DNA of 64,000 bases from JACSRF01 sp963695505 (GTDB lineage Bacteria; Chloroflexota; Anaerolineae; Promineifilales; Promineifilaceae), in assembly GCA_963695505.1 (NCBI GenBank), contig CAVOGX010000015.1:186001-250000 (forward strand). The letters run 5' to 3'. The position numbers and the translations under genes are program-made. Position 1 is the first letter of the stretch. The number at the start of each line of letters is the position of its first letter. The notes beneath the pieces are model-generated. The model worked only from the letters and a program-made list of their open reading frames with translations. It did not search any database and was not told the DNA's origin. Below, piece after piece: positions 1 through 6,892 of the stretch.

Positions 1-2
1 AT

Positions 3-810
3 GGTGCCTATATTTCGTCAGAAGGAGGCTACGCCGTTTATGCGCAGAGCACAAACAACCAGGCCGTGCGCGGTGAAGCTGGCGACATAACGGACATTGC
101 CGCTGCCTTGGGGCGCGTGGGTGTCGTGGGAATGGGCCAGAATCGCGGCGTGCATGCCGCGAGCAGTAGTGGACTAGGCATTTACGGAACCAGCACCAAC
201 AGTACTGGTGTTTTCGGCAATACAAGCCGAACTGATCGAAATTATGGCCTCTACACAAATGATAATCTTTTTTCACTAAATATTAATTTGGCCGGTGCCA
301 TAATGCAGGTGATGCAAAACAGCGGGACGGAAGCGCTTTCTCCTGGCGACGTGGTGATGTTTAGCGGCATCAATCGCGCAGAAACGGCGGTTTCCGCACC
401 CATGATCCAGGTCAGCAAAGCCACTGCCGCCAACAGTACGGCCAGTTGCCGGGGTGGTTTACAGCCGTTTCAATATCGAAGCCGTCAATCCCGATCTGGA
501 ACACCCTGATGATACCAACCCAGGGCGCATGGCGGCCCTGGAAGTGACGCCCGCTGGAGATGCTGCCCCAGGTGAATACATACTGGTGGTGGTGCAAGGC
601 CCAGCGCTGGTCAATGCCTCGGCGATTGCCGGAGAAATTGCCCCCGGTGATTTGCTTTCTACTTCAGGCAGGGCAGGGTTGGCGGGGAAAGCAGCGATGG
701 TGGCGCAGGATGGGGTGGAAACGGCCGTGCCGGGCACGGTTTTTGGTAAAGCGCTGGAAACTCTTGAAGGCACCCAAAACGCAATTTACGTCTATGTCAC
801 GCTGCAATAG
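3..810 (+). CDS. Secreted beta-repeat protein, C-terminal part, frameshifted, 5' end outside window
   Basis: The frame is open from the window edge and carries short Gly-rich repeats (GIYGTS, GVFGNTS, NYGLYT) of the kind found in beta-structured surface or tail-spike-like proteins, followed by a compact C-terminal domain that begins near SPGDVVMFSG. The frame breaks at position 444. Deleting that single A joins the two halves as STAVAGVVYSRFNIEAVN and also restores an ACGGCCGT octamer, so the break is a one-base insertion, probably a sequencing error. The second half ends at 810 with AIYVYVTLQ. The next gene, a small exported protein, follows after 9 bases. I do not recognise a family and assign no function; surface exposure is an inference from the repeats. 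Confidence 0.6.
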
Positions 811-819
811 GAGGAGTCA

Positions 820-1107
820 ATGAAACGTAATAAGCAATTACTCCTGCTAATTGTGGGTCTTTTGCTAATCCTGACAGCCGGAGCAGCGCTGCTGGCGCAA
901 TCATCAGCCAGCTACAATTTAGAGTGGCACGTTATTGGCAGCGGCGGCAGCGAATCCAGCTCAGCCAGCTACCGGGTAAATGGTACGGTGGGTCAAAGCT
1001 TAGCCAGCCCGCCAGAATCAGGCAGCGCCAGCTTTGAAATGAGCAGCGGCTACTGGGTGCTGCCCCCATTTCTCCCCGTCTATCTGCCTTTGATAACGAG
1101 CAATTGA
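820..1107 (+). CDS. Small exported protein with signal peptide
   Basis: The product has 95 residues. It starts with MKRNK and a strong hydrophobic segment (about residues 6-25) ending in ALLAQ, which is a clear signal peptide or N-terminal anchor. The mature part is rich in Ser and Gly (YNLEWHVIGSGGSESSSASY, then a VNGTVGQS motif) and ends in PVYLPLITSN, a hydrophobic tail. A GGAGG ribosome site lies 7 bases upstream of the ATG. It is probably co-transcribed with the preceding repeat protein. Function unknown. Confidence 0.7.
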   Translation: MKRNKQLLLLIVGLLLILTAGAALLAQSSASYNLEWHVIGSGGSESSSASYRVNGTVGQSLASPPESGSASFEMSSGYWVLPPFLPVYLPLITSN

Positions 1108-1141
1108 GGTTTTGAGGGGTTTGCCCATAGGCGAGCAGTGC

Positions 1142-1159
1142 GGGAAACGGCCGTTTCCC
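1142..1159. repeat. Extended 18-bp perfect palindrome built on ACGGCCGT
   Basis: GGGAAACGGCCGTTTCCC is a perfect 18-bp palindrome in the gap between the small exported protein and rmlA. It is one of the longest versions of the octamer that is dispersed throughout the window. Confidence 0.8.
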
Positions 1160-1210
1160 ATGCTTGCTTATTCCCCATCATCCCTTAAAATTTATCCTCA
1201 ATTACCAAAC

Positions 1211-1286
1211 AGCAATTAGCAATTGGCAAGGAACAGTGAGAGAGATTTTATTCATTGTTAATTGCTAATTGTTCCTTGCTCATTGT
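1211..1286. repeat. Two facing heptad tracts (inverted pair) upstream of rmlA
   Basis: Positions 1211-1238 read as 7-bp units AGCAATT, AGCAATT, GGCAAGG, AACAGTG. Positions 1252-1286 read TCATTGT, TAATTGC, TAATTGT, TCCTTGC, TCATTGT. The second tract is close to the reverse complement of the first, so the pair could fold into a hairpin just before the rmlA ribosome site. Confidence 0.65.
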
Positions 1287-1300
1287 CAAAAGGAGCAGCC

Positions 1301-2368
1301 ATGAAAGGACTCATTCTCAGCGGGGGTAAAGGTTCCCGCCTGTACCCCTTGACCTACACCAGCGCCAAGCAGCTTATCCCTGTGGCCAACAAGCCGGTGC
1401 TCATCCGCGTCATCGAAACTATCCGCGACGCCGGCATCACCGAAATCGGCATCGTCATTGGCAGCACCGGCGACCAGATTAAAGAAGCCGTGGGGCGCGG
1501 CGGTCGCTGGGGAGTGAAGGTGACCTACATTCCCCAGGATGCCCCTCTAGGCCTGGCCCATGCTGTCAAAATTTCGCAGGAGTTTTTGGGGGACGACCGC
1601 TTTGTCATGTTCCTGGGCGATAACGTCATCCAGGGCGGCATCAGCCCGCTGATTGCGCAGTTTGCCGACAGCCAGTGGAACAGCCAGATTGTGCTGACGC
1701 GCATTGAGCACCCGGAACAGTATGGCGTGGCGGAATTGGGGGAAGACGGCCGTATCATCCGCCTGGTCGAAAAGCCCAAAAACCCGCCCAGCAACCTGGC
1801 CCTGGTGGGCATCTACATGTTCGACCACCACATTTTTGAGGCGGTCAACGCCATCAAGCCTTCCTGGCGCGGCGAGCTGGAAATCACCGATGCCATCCAG
1901 TGGCTGGTAGAAAAGGGGTACACCGTGCATCCCTACATTCACCGCGGTTGGTGGATTGACACCGGTGCGCCGGGCGACATGCTGGAAGCCAATGACCTGG
2001 TGCTGGAAGAAATCGAGTACGTCAATGAAGGATATGCCGACCGGGACAGCACCATTGGCCGCCGCGTGCGCGTAGAGCGCGGTGCAGAAATCATCAACAG
2101 CGTAGTGCGTGGCCCATCCATCATTGGCGAAAATGCGCGCATCATCAACAGCTACGTCGGCCCTTTCACCAGCATTTACCACAACGTCACCGTGGAAAAC
2201 AGCGAAATTGAGCATTCCATGGTGCTGGAATACAGCGAAATCCGTGACATTGAAACCCGCATTCAGGACAGCCTCATCGGCAAGAACGTGTGTATCAACA
2301 AATCGCCTATCAAGCCCAAGGCACTGAAGCTGACGCTGGCAGACAACAGCCAGGTGGGCATTCTCTAA
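1301..2368 (+). CDS. rmlA: Glucose-1-phosphate thymidylyltransferase, long form
   Basis: This enzyme joins dTTP (or UTP) and glucose 1-phosphate to make the activated sugar that feeds dTDP-rhamnose and other deoxysugars. The product has 355 residues. The N-terminal nucleotidyltransferase signature LILSGGKGSRLYPLTYTSAKQLIPV is visible at residues 4-28, the GDNV metal site near 110 and VEKPKNP near 160. The C-terminal third (from about residue 245) has hexapeptide-like repeats (AEIINSVVRGPSIIGENARI), a left-handed beta-helix as in the long StrD-like forms rather than the 290-residue RmlA. The ATG at 1301 is preferred to an upstream start because AAGGAG lies 8 bases before it. No other deoxysugar genes are adjacent. 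Nucleotide preference cannot be read from sequence. Confidence 0.9.
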   Translation: MKGLILSGGKGSRLYPLTYTSAKQLIPVANKPVLIRVIETIRDAGITEIGIVIGSTGDQIKEAVGRGGRWGVKVTYIPQDAPLGLAHAVKISQEFLGDDRFVMFLGDNVIQGGISPLIAQFADSQWNSQIVLTRIEHPEQYGVAELGEDGRIIRLVEKPKNPPSNLALVGIYMFDHHIFEAVNAIKPSWRGELEITDAIQWLVEKGYTVHPYIHRGWWIDTGAPGDMLEANDLVLEEIEYVNEGYADRDSTIGRRVRVERGAEIINSVVRGPSIIGENARIINSYVGPFTSIYHNVTVENSEIEHSMVLEYSEIRDIETRIQDSLIGKNVCINKSPIKPKALKLTLADNSQVGIL

Positions 2369-2430
2369 ATTTAAGGATTGGGAATTTGGATTTTTGGACA
2401 CATCCACAATCCCAATTCCAAAATCTGACA
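2369..2430. repeat. Degenerate heptad tract upstream of dtd
   Basis: The gap between rmlA and dtd is filled by 7-bp-phased sequence of the type TTTAAGG, ATTGGGA, ATTTGGA, TTTTTGG, followed by the complementary style CAATCCC, AATTCCA, AAATCTG. The two halves are partly inverted. The gap after dtd (2884-2914) has a similar tract: AATTTGG, GATTTTG, GATTAAG, GATATCA. Confidence 0.6.
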
Positions 2431-2432
2431 CC

Positions 2433-2882
2433 ATGAAGGCTTTAATTCAACGGGTGAGCGCAGGCAGCGTGGAGGTAGACGGCCGTATCATGGGCGAGAT
2501 TGGCCGCGGCTTTGTGGTGCTGCTGGGCGTTACCCACAGCGACACCCAGGCCGAGGCGGACTGGCTGGCCAACAAGGTGGCCGGGCTGCGCGTCTTTGAG
2601 GACGAAGCCGGAAAAATGAACCTCTCCCTGCTAGATGTGGGCGGCAGCTTGCTGGTGGTATCGCAGTTTACGCTGTATGGGGATGCGCGCAAAGGGAAAC
2701 GGCCGTCTTTCACCAACGCCGCACCTCCAGAAATAGCCGAACCCCTGGTAGATTACTTTTGCCACCGGCTGCGCGAACAGGGCTTGCCCGTCGCCAGCGG
2801 CATATTCGGCGCGCACATGGCCGTCAAAATTCACAACGATGGTCCGGTGACGCTGCTGCTGGAAAAAGAGCAACAGCTGTAA
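2433..2882 (+). CDS. dtd: D-aminoacyl-tRNA deacylase
   Basis: Dtd hydrolyses D-amino acids (and Gly mischarged on tRNA-Ala) from tRNA in the cytosol, a proofreading step. The product has 149 residues, the normal family length. It starts MKALIQRVSAGSVEVDG, carries the catalytic-site motif SQFTLYGD near residues 77-84 and ends with the NxGPxT motif as NDGPVT near 137. The ATG at 2433 matches the family N-terminus; an in-frame start at 2394 would add unrelated residues translated from a heptad tract. It sits between rmlA and a Nudix gene, all on the same strand. Confidence 0.93.
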   Translation: MKALIQRVSAGSVEVDGRIMGEIGRGFVVLLGVTHSDTQAEADWLANKVAGLRVFEDEAGKMNLSLLDVGGSLLVVSQFTLYGDARKGKRPSFTNAAPPEIAEPLVDYFCHRLREQGLPVASGIFGAHMAVKIHNDGPVTLLLEKEQQL

Positions 2883-2914
2883 ACTAATTTGGGATTTTGG
2901 ATTAAGGATATCAG

Positions 2915-3535
2915 ATGAACCAACCCAACTGGCTGCACTGGGCCCAGCAAATCCAGGCCCTCGCCCAAGCCGGGCTGATCTATACCGAAGGCGTTTATGA
3001 CCGCGAGCGATACCTGGCTTTGCAGCGTATTGCCGCCGAAATGATGGCCTTCGGCAGCAATGGCAACACGCAGCAGATTCTTGACCTCTTCACCCAGGAA
3101 AGCGGCTACCCTACGCCCAAAATCGACGTTCGTGGCGTTGTTTTTCGTGATGGAAAAAACTTGCTGGTCAAGGAACGCGCCGATGGCGGCTGGACGCTGC
3201 CCGGCGGCTGGGCTGACGTGGGCGACTCCCCCGCCGAATGCGCGGTGCGCGAAATTCGCGAGGAGTCCGGCTTTGACGCGCGCGCCGTGAAGCTGCTGGC
3301 CATCTATGACCGCAGCCGCCATGGGCACTTGCCCCATCCCAACTACGTTTACAAGCTCTTTTTCCTATGCGAGCTGCTGGGGGGAACGGCCGTGCCCAGC
3401 ATCGAAACGGAAGCGGTGGGCTTTTTTGCCGTAGACAACCTGCCGCCCCTCTCATTGAGCCGGGTAACGGCCGTGCAAATCCAGCGTATGTTTGACCATT
3501 ACCGCCATCCAGAATGGCCCACCGATTTTGACTAA
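2915..3535 (+). CDS. Nudix hydrolase with N-terminal Nudix_N_2-type segment
   Basis: A cytosolic hydrolase of nucleoside diphosphate-linked compounds; the substrate cannot be told from sequence. The product has 206 residues. The first 65 residues (WLHWAQQIQALAQAGLIYTE, then YDRERYLALQRIAAEMM) match the helical segment found before the catalytic domain in ADP-ribose-pyrophosphatase-like members. The Nudix box is complete: GWADVGDSPAECAVREIREESGF, fitting GX5EX7REUXEEXGU, at about residues 94-116. The stop precedes the next gene by two bases, suggesting co-transcription. Confidence 0.9.
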   Translation: MNQPNWLHWAQQIQALAQAGLIYTEGVYDRERYLALQRIAAEMMAFGSNGNTQQILDLFTQESGYPTPKIDVRGVVFRDGKNLLVKERADGGWTLPGGWADVGDSPAECAVREIREESGFDARAVKLLAIYDRSRHGHLPHPNYVYKLFFLCELLGGTAVPSIETEAVGFFAVDNLPPLSLSRVTAVQIQRMFDHYRHPEWPTDFD

Positions 3536-3537
3536 CA

Positions 3538-4179
3538 ATGGCCGAAAAATTCTTCACACTAGAATCCGAAACATATTCGCAGCTAATGGTGACAAGCCAT
3601 TTCCGTCGAGGGGTAGCTTTCCGCACAAATGGGCAGGAAATCGCCAGATTTTCGTGGAAAGAAGTGCAAACAAAACAATCTTTTACATTGCCAAATGGGG
3701 AACCTGCTCAAGTACAACTGGTTATTCCGGGAATTGGGTTAGATGGTCTGCAAGTTGTTATTAATGGTCACGACCTGAACCAAACAGCATCCAAAGCCCA
3801 AGAACGCATTCGAAATTCCATTTTATACCTTATTGGGGCGGCTCTATTTGCTATTGTGGCAGGATTCGTGGTTGCTAATCAGTTTTCTAAGCAGCAGCAA
3901 ACACTCTCTGTGTGGAGTTTCATATTATTGCTCCTGTACACTATTTCAAGTTTCTTTATTTACGACAATTTCGTACAACAACGTTTTTCTCGACCAATAA
4001 ATTTACTATTACTCTTGACTCTGTCGGTCATTCTGGTTGCTACCGCAGTAACACTAGACTCTGCTGGATACCCACAAGCATTTGCCTCACTTTTATTATT
4101 CCTTGTCATTTCAATACGCGAATTTATTTCTGGTTATCATGCTTTTCGTTACTTACGCATAAACAAGGGAGCAACATGA
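3538..4179 (+). CDS. Uncharacterised integral membrane protein
   Basis: The product has 213 residues. The first 85 are soluble (a beta-rich stretch with TNGQEIARFSWKEV), followed by four hydrophobic segments at roughly residues 98-118, 122-145, 150-170 and 175-195. I do not recognise a family. It starts 2 bases after the Nudix stop, and its own stop overlaps the next start codon (ATGA at 4176-4179), so translational coupling to the lipoprotein downstream is likely. The region is richer in A and T than its neighbours, which may mean a different origin. Confidence 0.7.
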   Translation: MAEKFFTLESETYSQLMVTSHFRRGVAFRTNGQEIARFSWKEVQTKQSFTLPNGEPAQVQLVIPGIGLDGLQVVINGHDLNQTASKAQERIRNSILYLIGAALFAIVAGFVVANQFSKQQQTLSVWSFILLLLYTISSFFIYDNFVQQRFSRPINLLLLLTLSVILVATAVTLDSAGYPQAFASLLLFLVISIREFISGYHAFRYLRINKGAT

Positions 4180-5531
4180 CACGCCTATCCATCACGTTTT
4201 CATTTCTCTTCATTTTATTTTTAGCAGGCTGCGGTGGCACGGAAACCGCAAGCCTGCCCCCCACCGCTACCCGCACACCCAAGCCGCCCACCGCTACCCC
4301 CTTTCCTTCACGCACGCCCGCGCCGCCCACCACCACGCCGCTGCCTACCCACACGCCCGAACCCGACGCCACGGCCACGCCCGTTCCCACAGCCACGCCG
4401 CTGCCCACGGCCACCCCTACCGCCGGCCCCCACGCCGCTGACATAGAACAGCCAGAGTACACAGAAAGCCCATGCAGCGACCGCTTCCCTTGCTTCGACG
4501 ACGTAGCCGCCTGGGAAAGCCGCATTCAGGTGCCAGAGGGCTTCACCGTGCGCTACTTTGCCCAGTTCCCCAACAACGCCCCCGACCCTGACTGGCCCAG
4601 CTTGCAGCCCACCAGCCTCACCTTTGGCCCCGACGGCAAGCTGTACGTCGCTTTTCGCCAGGGCAGCATTTACACCGTCGATGCCGACGGTAACCAGGAA
4701 CTCTTTTTTGACGGCCTGATTGTGCCCACCGGGCTGGCCTTTCAGCCGGGCACAGAGCGGCTCTACGTCTCCAGCCGCGTACGCGATTGGAATCTAGACG
4801 GCGAGGGGCAGGTGCTGATCATCGAAAATGGGCAGGCGGTGCAGCTCATTGGCGGGCTGCCCTGCTGTTACCTGGGCATGCACGCCCCCAACGGCATTGC
4901 TTTTGGGCCTGATGGCTATGGCTACGTCGGCGTAGGCGGTCGTGCTGACCACGGTGAAATCCTGGACGGCACCAATACGCAAAACGAACTGCATCCTTAC
5001 GAGGCCAGCATTTTGCGCTTCAGCCCTGATGGCACAGAAGTCGAGGTGTACGCGCGGGGACTGCGCAATCCCTATGACATTGCCTGGGGCGGCGATGGGG
5101 TGCTCTACGCCACGGATAACGGCCGTGACGAAGTACCCAACAGCGGCGAAACGGTGCCGGAGGAGCTGCACGCCGTCGTGTCCGGTGGTGAGCACGGCTA
5201 CCCCTATTACGAATGCGACTGGTGCTTTGGCATTCCCGCAGATGTGGCGGTTGTGCCCCCCCTGGTGGAATTTTTGCCCCACAGCGTGCCCACCGGCATC
5301 ACCACCTACCTGGCGGAGCAGTTCCCCGGCTACTACAACAGCCTCTTCCTCACCTTGTGGACGGCGCTGCCCTTCGCCGAACGCGTCGTGCGCGTGACGC
5401 CTGACGGGCAGGCCAGCACCTTTGCCACCGGTTTCGCCTCGCCCATCGACCTAACCGCCGGCCCTAACGGCCGTCTCTACGTCGCCGACTACTCCACCGG
5501 CATCATTTTTGAAATTAGATATAGGGAGTGA
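4176..5531 (+). CDS. Lipoprotein with PQQ-dependent sugar dehydrogenase-like beta-propeller
   Basis: An exported lipoprotein of 451 residues. The signal peptide ends in a lipobox (LFLAGC, Cys about residue 18). Next comes a low-complexity linker of TPxPPTATP-type repeats (about 25-85). The remaining 350 residues form a beta-propeller of the soluble glucose/sorbosone dehydrogenase superfamily, with NHL-like strands such as LTFGPDGKLYVAF, NGIAFGPDGYGYVGVGG and GLRNPYDIAWGGDGVLYATDNG. It probably faces the outside of the membrane. The start at 4176 is chosen for the signal peptide; the frame is open further upstream but there reads out of phase through the previous gene. PQQ dependence and substrate are not established. 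Confidence 0.82.
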   Translation: MTRLSITFSFLFILFLAGCGGTETASLPPTATRTPKPPTATPFPSRTPAPPTTTPLPTHTPEPDATATPVPTATPLPTATPTAGPHAADIEQPEYTESPCSDRFPCFDDVAAWESRIQVPEGFTVRYFAQFPNNAPDPDWPSLQPTSLTFGPDGKLYVAFRQGSIYTVDADGNQELFFDGLIVPTGLAFQPGTERLYVSSRVRDWNLDGEGQVLIIENGQAVQLIGGLPCCYLGMHAPNGIAFGPDGYGYVGVGGRADHGEILDGTNTQNELHPYEASILRFSPDGTEVEVYARGLRNPYDIAWGGDGVLYATDNGRDEVPNSGETVPEELHAVVSGGEHGYPYYECDWCFGIPADVAVVPPLVEFLPHSVPTGITTYLAEQFPGYYNSLFLTLWTALPFAERVVRVTPDGQASTFATGFASPIDLTAGPNGRLYVADYSTGIIFEIRYRE

Positions 5532-5533
5532 AA

Positions 5534-5636
5534 GGTTTCAGGTTGCAGGTTACAAGTTGCATGTATCCTGTAACTTCCCTCCTCGTTTAGCGTCCCCTAA
5601 GCAGACCACGCAAACACCTGACACCTGAACACCTGG
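5534..5636. repeat. Heptad tracts between lipoprotein gene and yggS
   Basis: After the stop at 5531 come GGTTGCA, GGTTACA, AGTTGCA (5-prime part), and before yggS come ACACCTG, ACACCTG, AACACCTG (about 5613-5635). Both runs keep a 7-bp period with scattered changes. The second run overlaps the -35 element of the yggS promoter. Confidence 0.6.
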
Positions 5637-5646
5637 CCCATATAAT
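5618..5646 (+). promoter_or_regulatory. Sigma70-type promoter for yggS, predicted leaderless start
   Basis: CTGACA (5618-5623), a 17-base spacer and a perfect TATAAT (5641-5646) lie directly before the ATG at 5653. Transcription would begin about at the start codon, so the mRNA is expected to be leaderless. There is no Shine-Dalgarno sequence. Confidence 0.7.
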
Positions 5647-5652
5647 TGTGGT

Positions 5653-6393
5653 ATGGAATCTCATGCTGAACGTTATGCTGCCGTACAAGAACGCATCGTG
5701 CAGGCTGCGCAGCGCGCCGGCCGCAACCCAGCAGACATCACGCTGGTGGCGGTGACCAAAACCTGGCCGCCCCAAACTATTATGGCCGCCTACGAGATAG
5801 GCATGCGCCACTTTGGCGAGAATCGCGTGGAAGAGCTGGCTGAGAAACGGCCGTTCCTCACCCGCACCCTTCCCCACGCCACAGACATTACCTGGCACCT
5901 CATTGGTACCCTGCAAAGCCGCAAAACAGCACTAGCAGCCGAGCATGCCAGTATCTTTCACGCCTTGGACCGGCTAAAAATTGCCAATCGGCTCAGCCAG
6001 CAGCGCCCCCAATCCGCCGGAAAGCTGCCCGTTTTGCTGGAAGTCAACACATCCGGCGAAGATAGCAAGTCCGGTTTTGCCGCCACACGCTGGGAAACGG
6101 ACGCAACGCAGCAAGAAAAGCTGCGTACAGTGGTCGAGTCGGTACAGGCGCTGCCCAACTTGCAGCTTGTGGGGCTGATGACCATGGCGCCCTGGGACGC
6201 GCCGCAAGAGGAAATTCGCAAAGTCTTTCGGCGCACGCGAGAGCTGGCCTGTTGGTTGGAAACGGCCGTGCCCCACCTCTCCCTGCCCTACCTGTCCATG
6301 GGCATGACCGACGACTTTGAAATTGCAATAGAAGAAGGCGCTACCCACATTCGCGTGGGCCGCGCCATATTTGGTGAAAGAACTAACCATTAA
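5653..6393 (+). CDS. yggS: PLP homeostasis protein, YggS/PROSC family
   Basis: A pyridoxal-phosphate-binding TIM-barrel protein without known catalytic activity, which balances PLP and amino/keto acid pools in the cytosol. The product has 246 residues. The PLP lysine lies in LVAVTKTWP (about residue 36), the family FGENRVEE motif follows near 60, HLIGTLQSRK near 82, and the phosphate-binding end SMGMTDDFEIAIEEGATHIRVGRAIFG closes the protein. yggT follows after 20 bases, the classic yggS-yggT arrangement. Its promoter abuts the start codon. Confidence 0.93.
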   Translation: MESHAERYAAVQERIVQAAQRAGRNPADITLVAVTKTWPPQTIMAAYEIGMRHFGENRVEELAEKRPFLTRTLPHATDITWHLIGTLQSRKTALAAEHASIFHALDRLKIANRLSQQRPQSAGKLPVLLEVNTSGEDSKSGFAATRWETDATQQEKLRTVVESVQALPNLQLVGLMTMAPWDAPQEEIRKVFRRTRELACWLETAVPHLSLPYLSMGMTDDFEIAIEEGATHIRVGRAIFGERTNH

Positions 6394-6413
6394 ATAGACA
6401 ACAAAAGGAAACT

Positions 6414-6677
6414 ATGGCCCTCGTACAAATTATCAATCTTCTCTTCAATGCTTTTTATATTCTCATCCTGGCGCGCATCATTTTTTCCTGGGTTCGCGTG
6501 AGCCCCTATCATCCCACCTGGGGGCCAATCATGCGGTTCGTTTACCAGGTTACAGACCCCATCATGGAGCCTATTCGCCGCATCATGCCCGCCACTGGTG
6601 GCATCGATTTCAGCCCTATGATCGTACTCATTCTGGCCAGCGTCTTGCGCTCGGTCCTCATCAATACTCTGGTATAA
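6414..6677 (+). CDS. yggT: YggT family membrane protein
   Basis: A two-helix inner-membrane protein of 87 residues. The N-terminal hydrophobic segment (IINLLFNAFYILILARIIFSW) is followed by the family motif YHPTWGPIMRFVYQVTDPIMEPIRRIMP and a second hydrophobic segment (FSPMIVLILASVLRSVLI). Family members occur next to yggS and cell-division genes and have been linked to osmotic tolerance and plastid or cell division; the role here is not known. AAAGGA lies 7 bases before the ATG. Confidence 0.9.
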   Translation: MALVQIINLLFNAFYILILARIIFSWVRVSPYHPTWGPIMRFVYQVTDPIMEPIRRIMPATGGIDFSPMIVLILASVLRSVLINTLV

Positions 6678-6892
6678 AAAAGACTCTCGGGGCTTAGATT
6701 AACTCACAGGGTCTCTGCCCTTTATGGCTTAGGGACCGTAGGGCAAAAATCGTCTTTATCAATACCCTGTTTATCGTTTGCCTTTCCTGGGAACTAATGG
6801 ACGTTTCGAACAAGCGAAAAATCTGCTACAATTTTGTCAGTTGATTCATCGTAATCGGGGAAATCGATGATACCCCCGGGGAGGAAACGGCC

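Noticed and set aside
1547..2434. A 295-codon open frame on the minus strand opposite rmlA
   Set aside because: Shadow frame; rmlA is complete and conserved on the plus strand.
4124..4525. Gly/Val-rich minus-strand frame (GVAVGSGVAVGTG repeats)
   Set aside because: It is the complement of the Thr/Pro linker of the lipoprotein gene; no independent support.
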